Source: DASVTR01 sp033855775 (GTDB taxonomy: Bacteria > Acidobacteriota > Blastocatellia > Pyrinomonadales > Pyrinomonadaceae). Taken from it: a stretch of 49,838 nucleotides of DNA. The DNA is taken from the NCBI GenBank assembly GCA_033855775.1, contig JAWVFT010000134.1, positions 1 through 49,838 on the forward strand, in the 5' to 3' direction. A program made the position numbers and the translations under genes. Positions 16,880 through 24,727 of the stretch are shown in pieces. Every line of letters begins with the position of its first letter. The stretch's first letter is position 1. The notes under the pieces were generated by a model. That model was not told where the DNA came from. It made no database searches and was given only the letters and a program-made list of their open reading frames with translations.

Positions 16880-17572
16880 TCACTTTTTCTCACGCCCGAT
16901 TTTGTTGAAGCGGACGTTGAGAATCGGATACTCTTTCCAGTCCTTGTAATCGTAGTGCCACCATTCCGGCTCGTAGACAGCGAAGCCTTCGGCCTCCATC
17001 GCGGCGCGGAGCAGGTCGCGCAGGCGGCGCGAGTCCGCGCTGGCGCATTGATAGTTGATGTGCGAGCGTTCGGTCATCTCGTCGTACTCGCTCGGCATGC
17101 GCGCCTCCTGTCCCGTCTTCAAATCGTAGAGCGTGAGGTCAACGGCGCAGCCGCGATTGTGGCGCGAACCCTTGCTCGGGTCTGCGACAAACTCTTTCTT
17201 GTCGGCAGGGGTCGCGTCCCAGAAAACCTTCGTTACCTGCCACGGGCGATAGCCGTCGAACACGCTCAGGCCGTAGCCCTGTGTGCGCAGGGCTTGACTC
17301 ACGCGCGCGAGAGCCAACGCCGCCGGACGTTGAAGGAAGGCCCGCGCCTCTTTATAAACACGGCGGCCAAGGAAATTGTTCTTCGTCGCATAACGCACAT
17401 CGAGCCGGATGGTCGGGTCGATTTGGACGAGTTCGACCAACTCAGGCGCGCGAAACGGCCCCGCTTCTTTCGGCGGGCCGTCCTGCGCATAAAGCAACGA
17501 AGCAAGGCTCGTCAACAAGATCAGAGCGGCAATACGGGCTGGCGCGCTTTTCAAGTTAATCATCGCCTTCAA
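16880..17572 (-). CDS. Exported D-alanyl-D-alanine dipeptidase, VanX/DdpX-like (peptidase M15D)
   Basis: This 230-residue protein has a signal peptide (ARIAALILLTSLASLLYAQ) and a complete M15D catalytic domain. Zinc ligands are H138 and D145 in SRHNRGCAVDLTL and H206 in EPEWWH; the catalytic base is E203. The substrate-positioning arginine is in FDGYRPW (R109). VanX-type enzymes split D-Ala-D-Ala. The glycopeptide-resistance versions are cytoplasmic, while exported versions more likely recycle peptidoglycan-derived dipeptides. No vanHA genes accompany it, so a resistance role is not supported. Its start overlaps the stop of the upstream nuclease-fold gene (ATGA), indicating an operon. Confidence 0.88.
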   Translation of the reverse strand: MKAMINLKSAPARIAALILLTSLASLLYAQDGPPKEAGPFRAPELVELVQIDPTIRLDVRYATKNNFLGRRVYKEARAFLQRPAALALARVSQALRTQGYGLSVFDGYRPWQVTKVFWDATPADKKEFVADPSKGSRHNRGCAVDLTLYDLKTGQEARMPSEYDEMTERSHINYQCASADSRRLRDLLRAAMEAEGFAVYEPEWWHYDYKDWKEYPILNVRFNKIGREKK

Positions 17573-18828
17573 CCTTCCTCTTGAATGTTTCGATTGATGA
17601 CAGCTTGGCTCGCGGGCATGAAGTCGAGGACGATGGCGTCGTGGTCGGAGAGCGGCCCTTCGTCGTCGCGCAGGTCGGCGATGACCTGCGGCGGATGCGA
17701 CGTGTCAACGACGAGTCCGCGTCCCGTGAACCAGTCGAGCTTGAAGGAGCAGCGGCCTTCGTACTTCCTGAGCGCGCGATTGATGAACCAGAAACACCAC
17801 TGCGGAATCCAATCGCCGATGTTGGTGTTGACGGCCAGGTCCTCGACGTTGTAATGGAGCGTGCATGCGCCCGCCTCGTTGAGGCCGCGGTAATCGTAGC
17901 CGCGCCGCTCCAACTCGCGGAAGAGATGCCGCTCAAACCAGCGGTCGGGATACGGGTAATGATTCTCGATGACGTGGCCGACGCCCATCATCGTTCGCCG
18001 GAAAAAGCCTAGGATGGAATAGACGGCGCGGCTCGAATTATAAGTCTGCGTGTTCCAGTCGCCGCCGACGAGGACGGGCAGGCGCGGCTCAAGCGTGTCC
18101 AGGTGGTCGAGCAAAAGCTTCATCTGCCCGTGACGATGACGCTGCGTTGAATGCGCGTCGAGATGCAGGCTGACGAGCCTGACGTGGCCGAGCGGATGCT
18201 CCATGTCGGCGATGACGACGCGCTGGCTGCCCAAACGTTTCTCCGCGCCCTGCATCTTGTCTTTGCCGTTGGGCAGCGCGAGTTGATGCGCGCGCCTGAG
18301 CGGATAACGCGAGAACAAAGCGTTGCCGTGCAGGGCCAGTTCGTTTTCGCCAGCGACAAATTTTTCAACGCCGCTGCCTTTATTCAAAGCCAGATAGCAG
18401 GGAGCGAAAACGTAGTTCAGCTTGAGGCTCAAGGCAATCTCGCGGGCGACGAAACGATTACGGCTTCGCGCCATGCCGTAATCCAGTTCGGTCAAAAGCA
18501 GCACGTCGCTCTGGCCGATGCGCTCGTGCTCTTTGAAGACGCGGAGCAGACCTTCGAGCCGCAACCCGCGCTCTATGTTCCAAGCGGTCGCGCGAATCGC
18601 GCCTGTGTTGGAGGCTGAAGCCGAAGGCGCGGCGGCATCGCCGGTCGCGAAATTTTCCTGCACGACGCTGCCGAGCACGCGCTCTATCTCCGGCCTGAGC
18701 CGCGCGTAGAGCGCGGAGGCGGCCAGAGCCTTCGTCGTCGGAAACTGCGCGAGTTCCGGGAAGAAGGGCGTGAGCGCGTGATGCAGTATGGAATGAGCCG
18801 CAGGGGCTTCGCTGATGGTGTTGCTCAA
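17569..18828 (-). CDS. Endonuclease/exonuclease/phosphatase-family protein
   Basis: This 419-residue protein has the EEP fold: N84 in WNIERG, E114 in LLTELDYGM, the SLHLDAHS segment near 220, GGDWNTQTYN near 258, and LSDHDAIV near the C-terminus, which together form the metal and phosphate catalytic site. An N-terminal ~75-residue helical region precedes the fold. No signal peptide is visible, so it is probably cytoplasmic. The substrate (nucleic acid, phospholipid or phosphorylated small molecule) cannot be told. The start is uncertain: the only nearby candidate is a TTG without a good ribosome site, and the frame stays open further upstream. TTGCTCAAGATG is directly duplicated around this start (18821-18832 and 18841-18852). 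Confidence 0.82.
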   Translation of the reverse strand: MSNTISEAPAAHSILHHALTPFFPELAQFPTTKALAASALYARLRPEIERVLGSVVQENFATGDAAAPSASASNTGAIRATAWNIERGLRLEGLLRVFKEHERIGQSDVLLLTELDYGMARSRNRFVAREIALSLKLNYVFAPCYLALNKGSGVEKFVAGENELALHGNALFSRYPLRRAHQLALPNGKDKMQGAEKRLGSQRVVIADMEHPLGHVRLVSLHLDAHSTQRHRHGQMKLLLDHLDTLEPRLPVLVGGDWNTQTYNSSRAVYSILGFFRRTMMGVGHVIENHYPYPDRWFERHLFRELERRGYDYRGLNEAGACTLHYNVEDLAVNTNIGDWIPQWCFWFINRALRKYEGRCSFKLDWFTGRGLVVDTSHPPQVIADLRDDEGPLSDHDAIVLDFMPASQAVINRNIQEEG

Positions 18829-18876
18829 GATGTGCTGGCGTTGCTCAAGATGCTTGAAACGTCTTGCCTGCTGCTA

Positions 18877-19695
18877 CTACTGCGGCGGAGGCGGCCCCGG
18901 CGTCGGGTTGGTCTTGGGCGCGGCGTTGGAGTTGTTCGCGTTGCCTGCGGTGTTGGCGTTGGCGTTCTTCCCGGTGTCCTTCTTTTTCAGCAAGGCTTCC
19001 TGCTGTTTCATCATCGCATCCTTGCGTTGTTTGCCGAGCTTCGCTTTCTCAAGCGCTTCGCCCGCGCGGAAATTGTCCGGGTCTAAGTCCATTGATTTCT
19101 GAAGCGCAACCAATGCTTGGTCATACTCGGCCAGCTTGCTCAACGCCAAGCCTAACTCGTAGTAGAACTCGCCGTTCTCCGGCTCCAACTTGACGGCCTG
19201 ACGAAAAGCCTTGACCGCTTCTTCCGGCTTCAAGAGCTTGTTGTAGGCCAGCCCCATGTTGAAGTGCGCGCGGGCGTCCTTGCCATGGCCGCGCACATAC
19301 TTCTCATACGCCTTGGCCGCTTTCTCAAAAGCCGCCGTCGCTTCATCCTTCTGGCCGAGGGCCGTGTGCGCGTAGCCCAGACGAAAGTGCGCTTCGGCGT
19401 AGTCAGGGTCGAGCGTGACGGACTGCTGGAAAGCCTTGACGGCCTCATCGTCCTGATCGCGCAAAGAGAGCTCTTTGCCGCGCTCGAAGGCCGCGAGCGC
19501 CTCGCTGTTGGAAGTGCCAGCTTCGGATTCGCCCTGCTCGTCTTCTTCCGCGGGCGACGGCTCGGCTGCGGGCGTCGCCGACGACGCCGCAACGTTCGCC
19601 GTCTCGTTGGCGTTTGCCGTCTGCTTCGTGGATGAACAACTCGACTGGGCCACTCCTAGACAGGCCAGCGCGAGCATCAAGATGATTCTTTTCAT
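18877..19695 (-). CDS. Exported TPR-repeat protein, possible lipoprotein
   Basis: About 272 residues from the ATG at 19695. An N-terminal hydrophobic segment (MKRIILMLALACLGVAQSSC) ends with a cysteine that could be lipidated, although the lipobox is not canonical. An Asn/Ala/Glu-rich linker follows, then about five TPR units (for example AVKAFQQSVTLDPDYAEAHF and AVKAFRQAVKLEPENGEFYY). The tail is charged, then Asn/Ala/Pro-rich, ending in GPPPPQ. TPR proteins are scaffolds, and no partner is suggested. It lies upstream of the nuclease-fold gene on the same strand, with a ~50-base gap. An earlier TTG at 19725 is possible but lacks a ribosome site. Confidence 0.82.
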   Translation of the reverse strand: MKRIILMLALACLGVAQSSCSSTKQTANANETANVAASSATPAAEPSPAEEDEQGESEAGTSNSEALAAFERGKELSLRDQDDEAVKAFQQSVTLDPDYAEAHFRLGYAHTALGQKDEATAAFEKAAKAYEKYVRGHGKDARAHFNMGLAYNKLLKPEEAVKAFRQAVKLEPENGEFYYELGLALSKLAEYDQALVALQKSMDLDPDNFRAGEALEKAKLGKQRKDAMMKQQEALLKKKDTGKNANANTAGNANNSNAAPKTNPTPGPPPPQ

Positions 19696-19902
19696 GCTCA
19701 ATCTTTCGTTCCGAGAATTACTCAAGACAGGAGTATCTACGCCAAATCCGGCGACGAGTCAAACAGCCCCGGCCCGCCGCCGCTCATCTCAAGGACGAAA
19801 CCTTTCAAGGTTCTTCACGCCGCCGGGTTTATGCTACAAGTAAGACGCGCTTGCGCAAACCGAGAGTGTCTAAAACTTCAGATGACGGATTGACGAACTG
19901 TG

Positions 19903-21399
19903 ATGGCTGACGGCTACATTCTGGCGATTGACCAGGGCACGACGGGAACGAAAGTTCTCATCTTCAACCACGACGGAAACATCAGCGGGCGCGCTTACTC
20001 GGAGTTTACGCAGAGCTACCCGCAGCCCGGTTGGGTCGAGCACGACGCCGAAGAGATTTGGCGCGTCACACGCCGCTTAATCACCGAGGCTCTCGCCGAC
20101 GCGCGCCTCAACGCCGCAGACGTGCGCGCCATCGGCATCACCAACCAGCGCGAAACCAGCATCATCTGGAATCGCGCCACGGGCGAGCCTGTCGCTCCGG
20201 CCATCGTCTGGCAAGACCGCCGCACCGCCGCGACTTGCGACGAACTGCGCGAGCGGGGCTTGGAAGAAATTATTCGACGCAAGACGGGCCTCGTCGTTGA
20301 CGCTTATTTCTCAGCGACCAAAATCAAGTGGCTGCTCGATAACATAGAAGGCTTGCGCGAGCGCGCGACGCGCGGCGAACTGGCCTTCGGGACGGTTGAT
20401 TCATGGCTCGTCTGGAAATTGACCGGAGGGCGCGTTCACGCCACGGACTATTCCAACGCCTCGCGCACGCTGCTCTACAACATCCACGAACTCTGTTGGG
20501 ACGAAGAACTGCTCGACATCTTCGACGTGCCGCGCGCCTTGCTGCCACCCGTCAAGCCCTCCGCCGCTCTCTATGGCGAGACTGCGCCGTCCGTCTTCGA
20601 CGGCGCGCGTGTCCCCGTCGCGGGCATCGCCGGAGACCAGCAGGCCGCGCTCTTCGGCCAGGCCTGCTACGGCGAAGGCCTGGCGAAGAACACTTACGGG
20701 ACAGGCTCTTTCGTGCTGCTCAACACGGGAACGAAGGCCGTCGCCAGCCAGTCTGGACTGTTGACGACAATCGCCTGGGCCATCAACGAAGAGCCAATCG
20801 AGTATGCCTTGGAGGGCGCGGTCTTTGTCACCGGCGCGGCGATTCAATGGTTGCGCGACGGCCTCGGCATCATCCGGACGGCGGCGGAATCCGAAGCCCT
20901 CGCGCGCTCGCTTTCGTCAAACGAAGGCGTCTATTTTGTCCCCGCGCTGACGGGCCTCGGTGCCCCGCATTGGGACGCTTACGCGCGCGGCACAATCAAC
21001 GGCATCACGCGCGGCACAACCAGAGCGCATCTCGCCCGCGCGGCTCTCGAAAGCATCTGCTACCAGACGCGCGATGTGACGCGGACGATGGAGCGCGAGT
21101 CCGGCATCGCGCTCAGAGAGTTGCGCGCAGACGGCGGCGCGGTCGTTAACAGTTTCCTGATGCAGTTTCAAGCGGACATCCTCGGCGTGCCAATCGAAGT
21201 GCCAGCCATCACGGAGACGACCTCGCTCGGCGCGGCCTATCTCGCAGGCTTGGCCGTCGGCTTCTGGCAGAGCCGCGCAGAACTCGACGCCAAGTGGAAG
21301 ATGGCCCGCCGCTACGAACCGCAGATGAACGAGAGCGAGCGCGAAGAGTTGTACGAACGCTGGCTCAACGCCGTCGAGCGCGCGAAGAACTGGGCATAA
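19903..21399 (+). CDS. glpK: Glycerol kinase
   Basis: This 498-residue protein is full length for GlpK. It phosphorylates glycerol to sn-glycerol 3-phosphate with ATP in the cytoplasm. FGGY-kinase signatures are present: the N-terminal phosphate loop DQGTTGTKVLIFN (about 8-20), GITNQRET near 84, WQDRRTA near 107, the catalytic-region sequence AGIAGDQQAALFGQ near 242, GTGSFVLLNTG near 264 and the C-terminal ADGGAVVNSFLMQFQAD. The start could be this ATG or the GTG immediately before it. It pairs functionally with glpD, 0.8 kb downstream on the same strand; a toxin-antitoxin pair sits between them. No glycerol facilitator gene is present. Confidence 0.95.
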   Translation: MADGYILAIDQGTTGTKVLIFNHDGNISGRAYSEFTQSYPQPGWVEHDAEEIWRVTRRLITEALADARLNAADVRAIGITNQRETSIIWNRATGEPVAPAIVWQDRRTAATCDELRERGLEEIIRRKTGLVVDAYFSATKIKWLLDNIEGLRERATRGELAFGTVDSWLVWKLTGGRVHATDYSNASRTLLYNIHELCWDEELLDIFDVPRALLPPVKPSAALYGETAPSVFDGARVPVAGIAGDQQAALFGQACYGEGLAKNTYGTGSFVLLNTGTKAVASQSGLLTTIAWAINEEPIEYALEGAVFVTGAAIQWLRDGLGIIRTAAESEALARSLSSNEGVYFVPALTGLGAPHWDAYARGTINGITRGTTRAHLARAALESICYQTRDVTRTMERESGIALRELRADGGAVVNSFLMQFQADILGVPIEVPAITETTSLGAAYLAGLAVGFWQSRAELDAKWKMARRYEPQMNESEREELYERWLNAVERAKNWA

Positions 21400-21518
21400 G
21401 AGCAAGCCGCCATTGTTGCCCGCAAGAGCCGAAAAGATTTGAGCCTGACGGTCGTTATCTAACGAAGAATACCGTGATAGAATGCAAGGCACAGACCCTT
21501 TTTGACTTGAGGATTTAT

Positions 21519-21779
21519 ATGTACATTGATTTAGTAAAAGCCAAGGCGCAATTAGATATTTTAATTCAGGCTGCTCTTAATGGTGATGAAGTTTTCATCA
21601 CCAAAAATAAAGAGCCGATTTTAAAACTCGTGCGCGTTCAAGCGTCACCAGAGCCGGGCTTGCTTCATCGAAAGGAATCATCAGCAAAGCCGTCTCGGCA
21701 GAGTGGAACTGCTAAAGGGCTAATCTCTGTTGCAACTGATTTTGATGACCCGCTTGACGATTTTAACGAGTACCTTTGA
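21519..21779 (+). CDS. Phd/YefM-type antitoxin
   Basis: This 86-residue protein starts at the ATG preceded by GAGG (TTGAGGATTTAT). The frame is open upstream but the family alignment begins here. The N-terminal half fits the Phd/YefM DNA-binding fold: YIDLVKAKAQLDILIQAALNGDEVFITKNKEPILKLV. The C-terminal half would wrap the toxin. The gene is visibly more AT-rich than its surroundings (codons such as TTA, ATT, AAA, AAT), which suggests recent transfer. Its TGA overlaps the toxin ATG by one base, the usual coupling in such pairs. It probably represses its own promoter; no operator is evident. Confidence 0.85.
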   Translation: MYIDLVKAKAQLDILIQAALNGDEVFITKNKEPILKLVRVQASPEPGLLHRKESSAKPSRQSGTAKGLISVATDFDDPLDDFNEYL

Positions 21780-22162
21780 TGAAGCTGCTACTCGATACGC
21801 ATGCCTTCCTGTGGTTCATTGAGGACAATCCGCGATTGAGCGCGCAGGCTAAAGCGCTGCTTGAGTCTGATGCGGAGCTATTGATAAGCATCGCGAGCCT
21901 CTGGGAAATCGCAATCAAGACCAGCCCTGGCAAACTCACCATAGCACAACCCTACGAGACTTTTATCCAGCAGCAGCTTGAACTGAATGCCGTCACAATT
22001 CTGCCCGTCAGCTTGGCGCATCTTGCCTTAGTCGCTACCTTGCCGTTTCATCACCGTGACCCGTTTGACCGCTTATTGGCGGCGCAGGCAATAGTCGAGC
22101 GGGCGCCGTTAGTAAGCGCGGATGCTGCCTTTGATGCCTACTCAATTGACAGAAAATGGTAG
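21779..22162 (+). CDS. PIN-domain toxin (VapC-like ribonuclease)
   Basis: This 127-residue protein has the acidic active site of PIN ribonucleases: D6 in LLLDTHAFLWF, E43 in SLWEIAIK, D94 and D97 in HHRDPFDRLL, and D115 near the end. The DTHxxLW start and SxxSLWEI pattern place it with the PIN toxins that pair with Phd-type antitoxins. The expected action is cleavage of RNA in the cytoplasm when the antitoxin is lost. The glpD start lies only 19 bases after its stop, so it is transcribed in the same direction as the glycerol genes and could be co-transcribed with glpD. Confidence 0.88.
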   Translation: MKLLLDTHAFLWFIEDNPRLSAQAKALLESDAELLISIASLWEIAIKTSPGKLTIAQPYETFIQQQLELNAVTILPVSLAHLALVATLPFHHRDPFDRLLAAQAIVERAPLVSADAAFDAYSIDRKW

Positions 22163-22181
22163 CAGCTTTTCAAGCGATGAA

Positions 22182-23825
22182 ATGAGCGGACGCATTCCGG
22201 CAGACATCGCGCGCGCGGCGTTTGACGTTATCATCATCGGCGCAGGCATCAACGGCGCGGGAGTAGCGCGCGACGCGGCGATGCGCGGGCTGCGGGTTCT
22301 GCTGCTGGACAAGAATGATTTGGCGAGCGGCACGACCGCTTGGTCAACGCGTCTCATCCACGGCGGGCTGCGCTACCTTGAGCACGGCGAAGTCGGGCTG
22401 GTGCGCGAATCGTTGCGCGAGCGCGAGCGGCTTTTTCACATCGCGCCGCATCTGGTCAGGCCGCTGCCGATGTTGATTCCGCTTTACGAAGGAGCGCGGC
22501 GCGGGCCTTTGACTATCAGAGCCGGAATGCTCGCCTACGATGTGCTCTCGTTCGACAAGACGCTGGCGCGGCATCGAATGCTCTCGCGCGATGAGACGCT
22601 GCGACGCGCGCCCGGACTCAAGGCGGAAGGCTTGCGCGGGGCCGCGCTTTATCATGACGCGCAGGTCGAATACGCCGAAAGGCTCGTCCTTGAAAATGCT
22701 CTCTCGGCGCGCGAGCACGGCGCGCTCGTGTTGACCTACGCGCGTGTCGAGCGTTTGCTCACGGAAGGCAACTCGGTGCGCGGTGTCGAGTTTACGGACA
22801 TGCTCGAAGGCGGCGCGCACACGGCGCACGCGCCCTTTGTCTTCAATGTCGCAGGGCCCTGGGTGGACGAGACGCTGGCCCGTCTCGACGCGGCGGCGAG
22901 AACCCCGCGCTTGATTGGCGGCACGAAGGGCAGCCACATCGTCGTCGCCCCTTTCGCCTCCGCGCCCGCCGTCGCGCTCTACGTCGAAGCGGGCGCAGAC
23001 GCGCGCCCCTTCTTCATCATCCCCTGGAACAAACTGTATCTCATCGGCACGACCGACCGCCGCTATGAAGGCGATTTGGATTGCGTGACGGCGGACGACG
23101 CGGAGATAGATTATCTGCTCGCTGAAACGAACCGCGTCATCCCCGCGGCAAGGTTGACGCGCGCTTCAATCCTTTACACTTACTCCGGCATACGCCCGCT
23201 CGCCTACAGCGACGACGGCAATGAGAAGCGCATCACGCGCCGCCACTTCATACACGACCACGCACCGCGACTCGAAGGCTTGCTCTCAATCGCCGGCGGC
23301 AAGCTGACGACGTATCGCCAACTGGCGGAGCAAGCCGTCAATCTGCTCTTCAAGAAACTTGGCCGCGCGTCGCCTCGCTGCGCGACGGCGCAAACGCCTT
23401 TGCCCGGCGCGCTCGGCCCCGGCGCGGAAGAGTTCCAAACGTTCGGCGACCGCTTTAAAGAAGAGAGCAGGCTTCCGGCGGTCGTCAACGAAAGGCTGTT
23501 GCGCGTGTACGGCGGGCGGGCATCGTTGTTGCTCAAGCTCGCCAGCGAAAGCCCGGAGCTTGGCGAAGTGTTGAGCGATGATAGCGCGGCTATCGGGGCG
23601 GAGGTGTTGCTCTCGTTTCAGCATGAGTTGGCTCAAACGCTCGGCGATTGCCTGCTGCGGCGCACGATGGTCGGCTTGAACGCAGGAGTCGGCCAGGGCG
23701 TTGATGAGGCAGCCGCCGCGATTGCGCGCAAGTATCTACAGTGGACGGAAGAGCGTGCGGCGCGCGAAGTCGCCGCGTATCGCGCATACGTCAAACGCTT
23801 TCACCCGCGCGGCGTCGCGGATTGA
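22182..23825 (+). CDS. glpD: Aerobic glycerol-3-phosphate dehydrogenase
   Basis: This 547-residue flavoprotein oxidises glycerol 3-phosphate to dihydroxyacetone phosphate and feeds electrons to quinone at the inner membrane. The FAD-binding Rossmann motif is VIIIGAGINGAGVARDAAMRG (about residues 14-33), followed by the GlpD signature segments LIHGGLRYLEHGEVGLVRE near 60-80 and YSGIRPLAYSDDG near 340, and GLLSIAGGKLTTYRQLAE near 365. The start ATG was chosen because the fold begins right after it; the frame is open upstream but overlaps the toxin. No strong ribosome site is visible, which suggests coupling to the toxin gene. After the TGA the same frame stays open for 48 more codons. Confidence 0.93.
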   Translation: MSGRIPADIARAAFDVIIIGAGINGAGVARDAAMRGLRVLLLDKNDLASGTTAWSTRLIHGGLRYLEHGEVGLVRESLRERERLFHIAPHLVRPLPMLIPLYEGARRGPLTIRAGMLAYDVLSFDKTLARHRMLSRDETLRRAPGLKAEGLRGAALYHDAQVEYAERLVLENALSAREHGALVLTYARVERLLTEGNSVRGVEFTDMLEGGAHTAHAPFVFNVAGPWVDETLARLDAAARTPRLIGGTKGSHIVVAPFASAPAVALYVEAGADARPFFIIPWNKLYLIGTTDRRYEGDLDCVTADDAEIDYLLAETNRVIPAARLTRASILYTYSGIRPLAYSDDGNEKRITRRHFIHDHAPRLEGLLSIAGGKLTTYRQLAEQAVNLLFKKLGRASPRCATAQTPLPGALGPGAEEFQTFGDRFKEESRLPAVVNERLLRVYGGRASLLLKLASESPELGEVLSDDSAAIGAEVLLSFQHELAQTLGDCLLRRTMVGLNAGVGQGVDEAAAAIARKYLQWTEERAAREVAAYRAYVKRFHPRGVAD

Positions 23826-23972
23826 AAGGCCGCGCTTAAGCGAATTGAAGCTGCGCTTGAGCGGATTGAAAGCGCGCTCAAGAAAATGGCTGGCTCTGTT
23901 CAGAAAAAGCGGTTGGCACAGCTTAGAAAAAAAGCGGCTGGCTCTGCTCTCCGTCGGGCTGTTGCTGCTTGA
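23826..23972 (+). repeat. Degenerate tandem repeat continuing the glpD frame past its stop
   Basis: Three imperfect 21-base units (ATTGAA followed by a GCGCTTAAG/GCGCTTGAG-type segment) fill 23818-23883. Read in the glpD frame directly after the TGA they encode heptads such as AALKRIE, AALERIE and SALKKMA, then a Lys/Ala-rich stretch ending at the TGA at 23970-23972. A second imperfect repeat, GGCTGGCTCTG / GGTTGGCACAG / GGCTGGCTCTG, spaced ~24 bases, lies at 23889-23950. Whether this is translated is unknown. Confidence 0.6.
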
Positions 23973-24224
23973 GCACGCGAAGTTTTCGTAGCCGCGATGA
24001 AATGTAGTAGGATTTATGAACAGCACATGATGAGCAGACGGTTTCACGCTGGAGGCGCAAAAAAAGAAATACCCAAGCTCGCAAAGAAAACCCGGAACTT
24101 TGAAGAAGCTCAACTCTTTGCGCCTTCCGTCTTTTATTGCTTTGCGCCTTTGCGCGAAATTGTTTTCCCGCGCGTCTATGCTAATCTCTGCTGACTCGAT
24201 TATATGCTTTGGAAGGTAAAGTTG
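23973..24224. other. AT-rich intergenic sequence with a dispersed-repeat-like hairpin
   Basis: With 23826-23972 this makes a 399-base gap between genes. The stretch 24050-24170 has inward-facing copies of an AGGCGCAAAAAAAG / CGCAAAGAAAA motif on the left and CTTTGCGCCTT / CTTTGCGCCTTTGCGCG on the right. Such CGCAAAGG-type inverted sequences are common intergenic repeats in several phyla. No gene is supported. GGAAGG at 24211 serves the next gene. Confidence 0.45.
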
Positions 24225-24713
24225 ATGAGGAAACTAATCCCGGCTCTTTTAATCGCCGCGCTCTGGCTCGCGCCGTTTGGCGGCGCGGCTCTCTCTCATC
24301 CGGCGGGCGTCGGGCAGCGGGCCGTTTATAAGACTTACACGAACGCGCGCTATGGTTACTCAATCTCTTACCCGTCGAATTTGCTCGTCCCGCAGGGCGA
24401 GGCGGACAACGGCGACGGGCAGGCTTTTCGCTCGAAGGATGGCGGGGCGGAGTTGCGCGTCTACGGCTCGCAGAATCTGGGCGATGGTCTGGCCGGAGCT
24501 TACAAGGAGGCGCAGGCGGGCAAGAGTGTGACGTACAAAACGATGAAGGGCAACTGGTTCGTCGTGTCGGGCCGCGACGGCGGAAAGATTTTCTATCAGA
24601 AGACGATGTTCAAAGGCGATGTGTTCAAGACGTTCATCATCGAGTACGACGAATCGCAGAAGTCCACGTACGACGCGGTGACAACGCGGATAGCGCGTTC
24701 TTTTGCCGGTTGA
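24225..24713 (+). CDS. Exported protein of unknown function
   Basis: About 162 residues from the ATG at 24225, preferred over an ATG at 24204 because GGAAGG lies 9 bases upstream. A signal peptide (MRKLIPALLIAALWLAPFGGAALSHP) is followed by an alpha/beta domain whose text YTNARYGYSISYPSNLLVPQGEADN resembles the small bacterial domain that reads YGFSIxYP in many uncharacterised exported proteins. It ends 14 bases before the xanthine dehydrogenase gene. That spacing is operon-like, but no link in function is evident. Confidence 0.7.
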   Translation: MRKLIPALLIAALWLAPFGGAALSHPAGVGQRAVYKTYTNARYGYSISYPSNLLVPQGEADNGDGQAFRSKDGGAELRVYGSQNLGDGLAGAYKEAQAGKSVTYKTMKGNWFVVSGRDGGKIFYQKTMFKGDVFKTFIIEYDESQKSTYDAVTTRIARSFAG

Positions 24714-24727
24714 GGAATTTTCAAGAG

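Noticed and set aside
16880..17572. A vancomycin-resistance function for the VanX-like gene
   Set aside because: It has an export signal and no vanH, vanA/B or two-component genes nearby. Peptidoglycan dipeptide recycling is the simpler reading.
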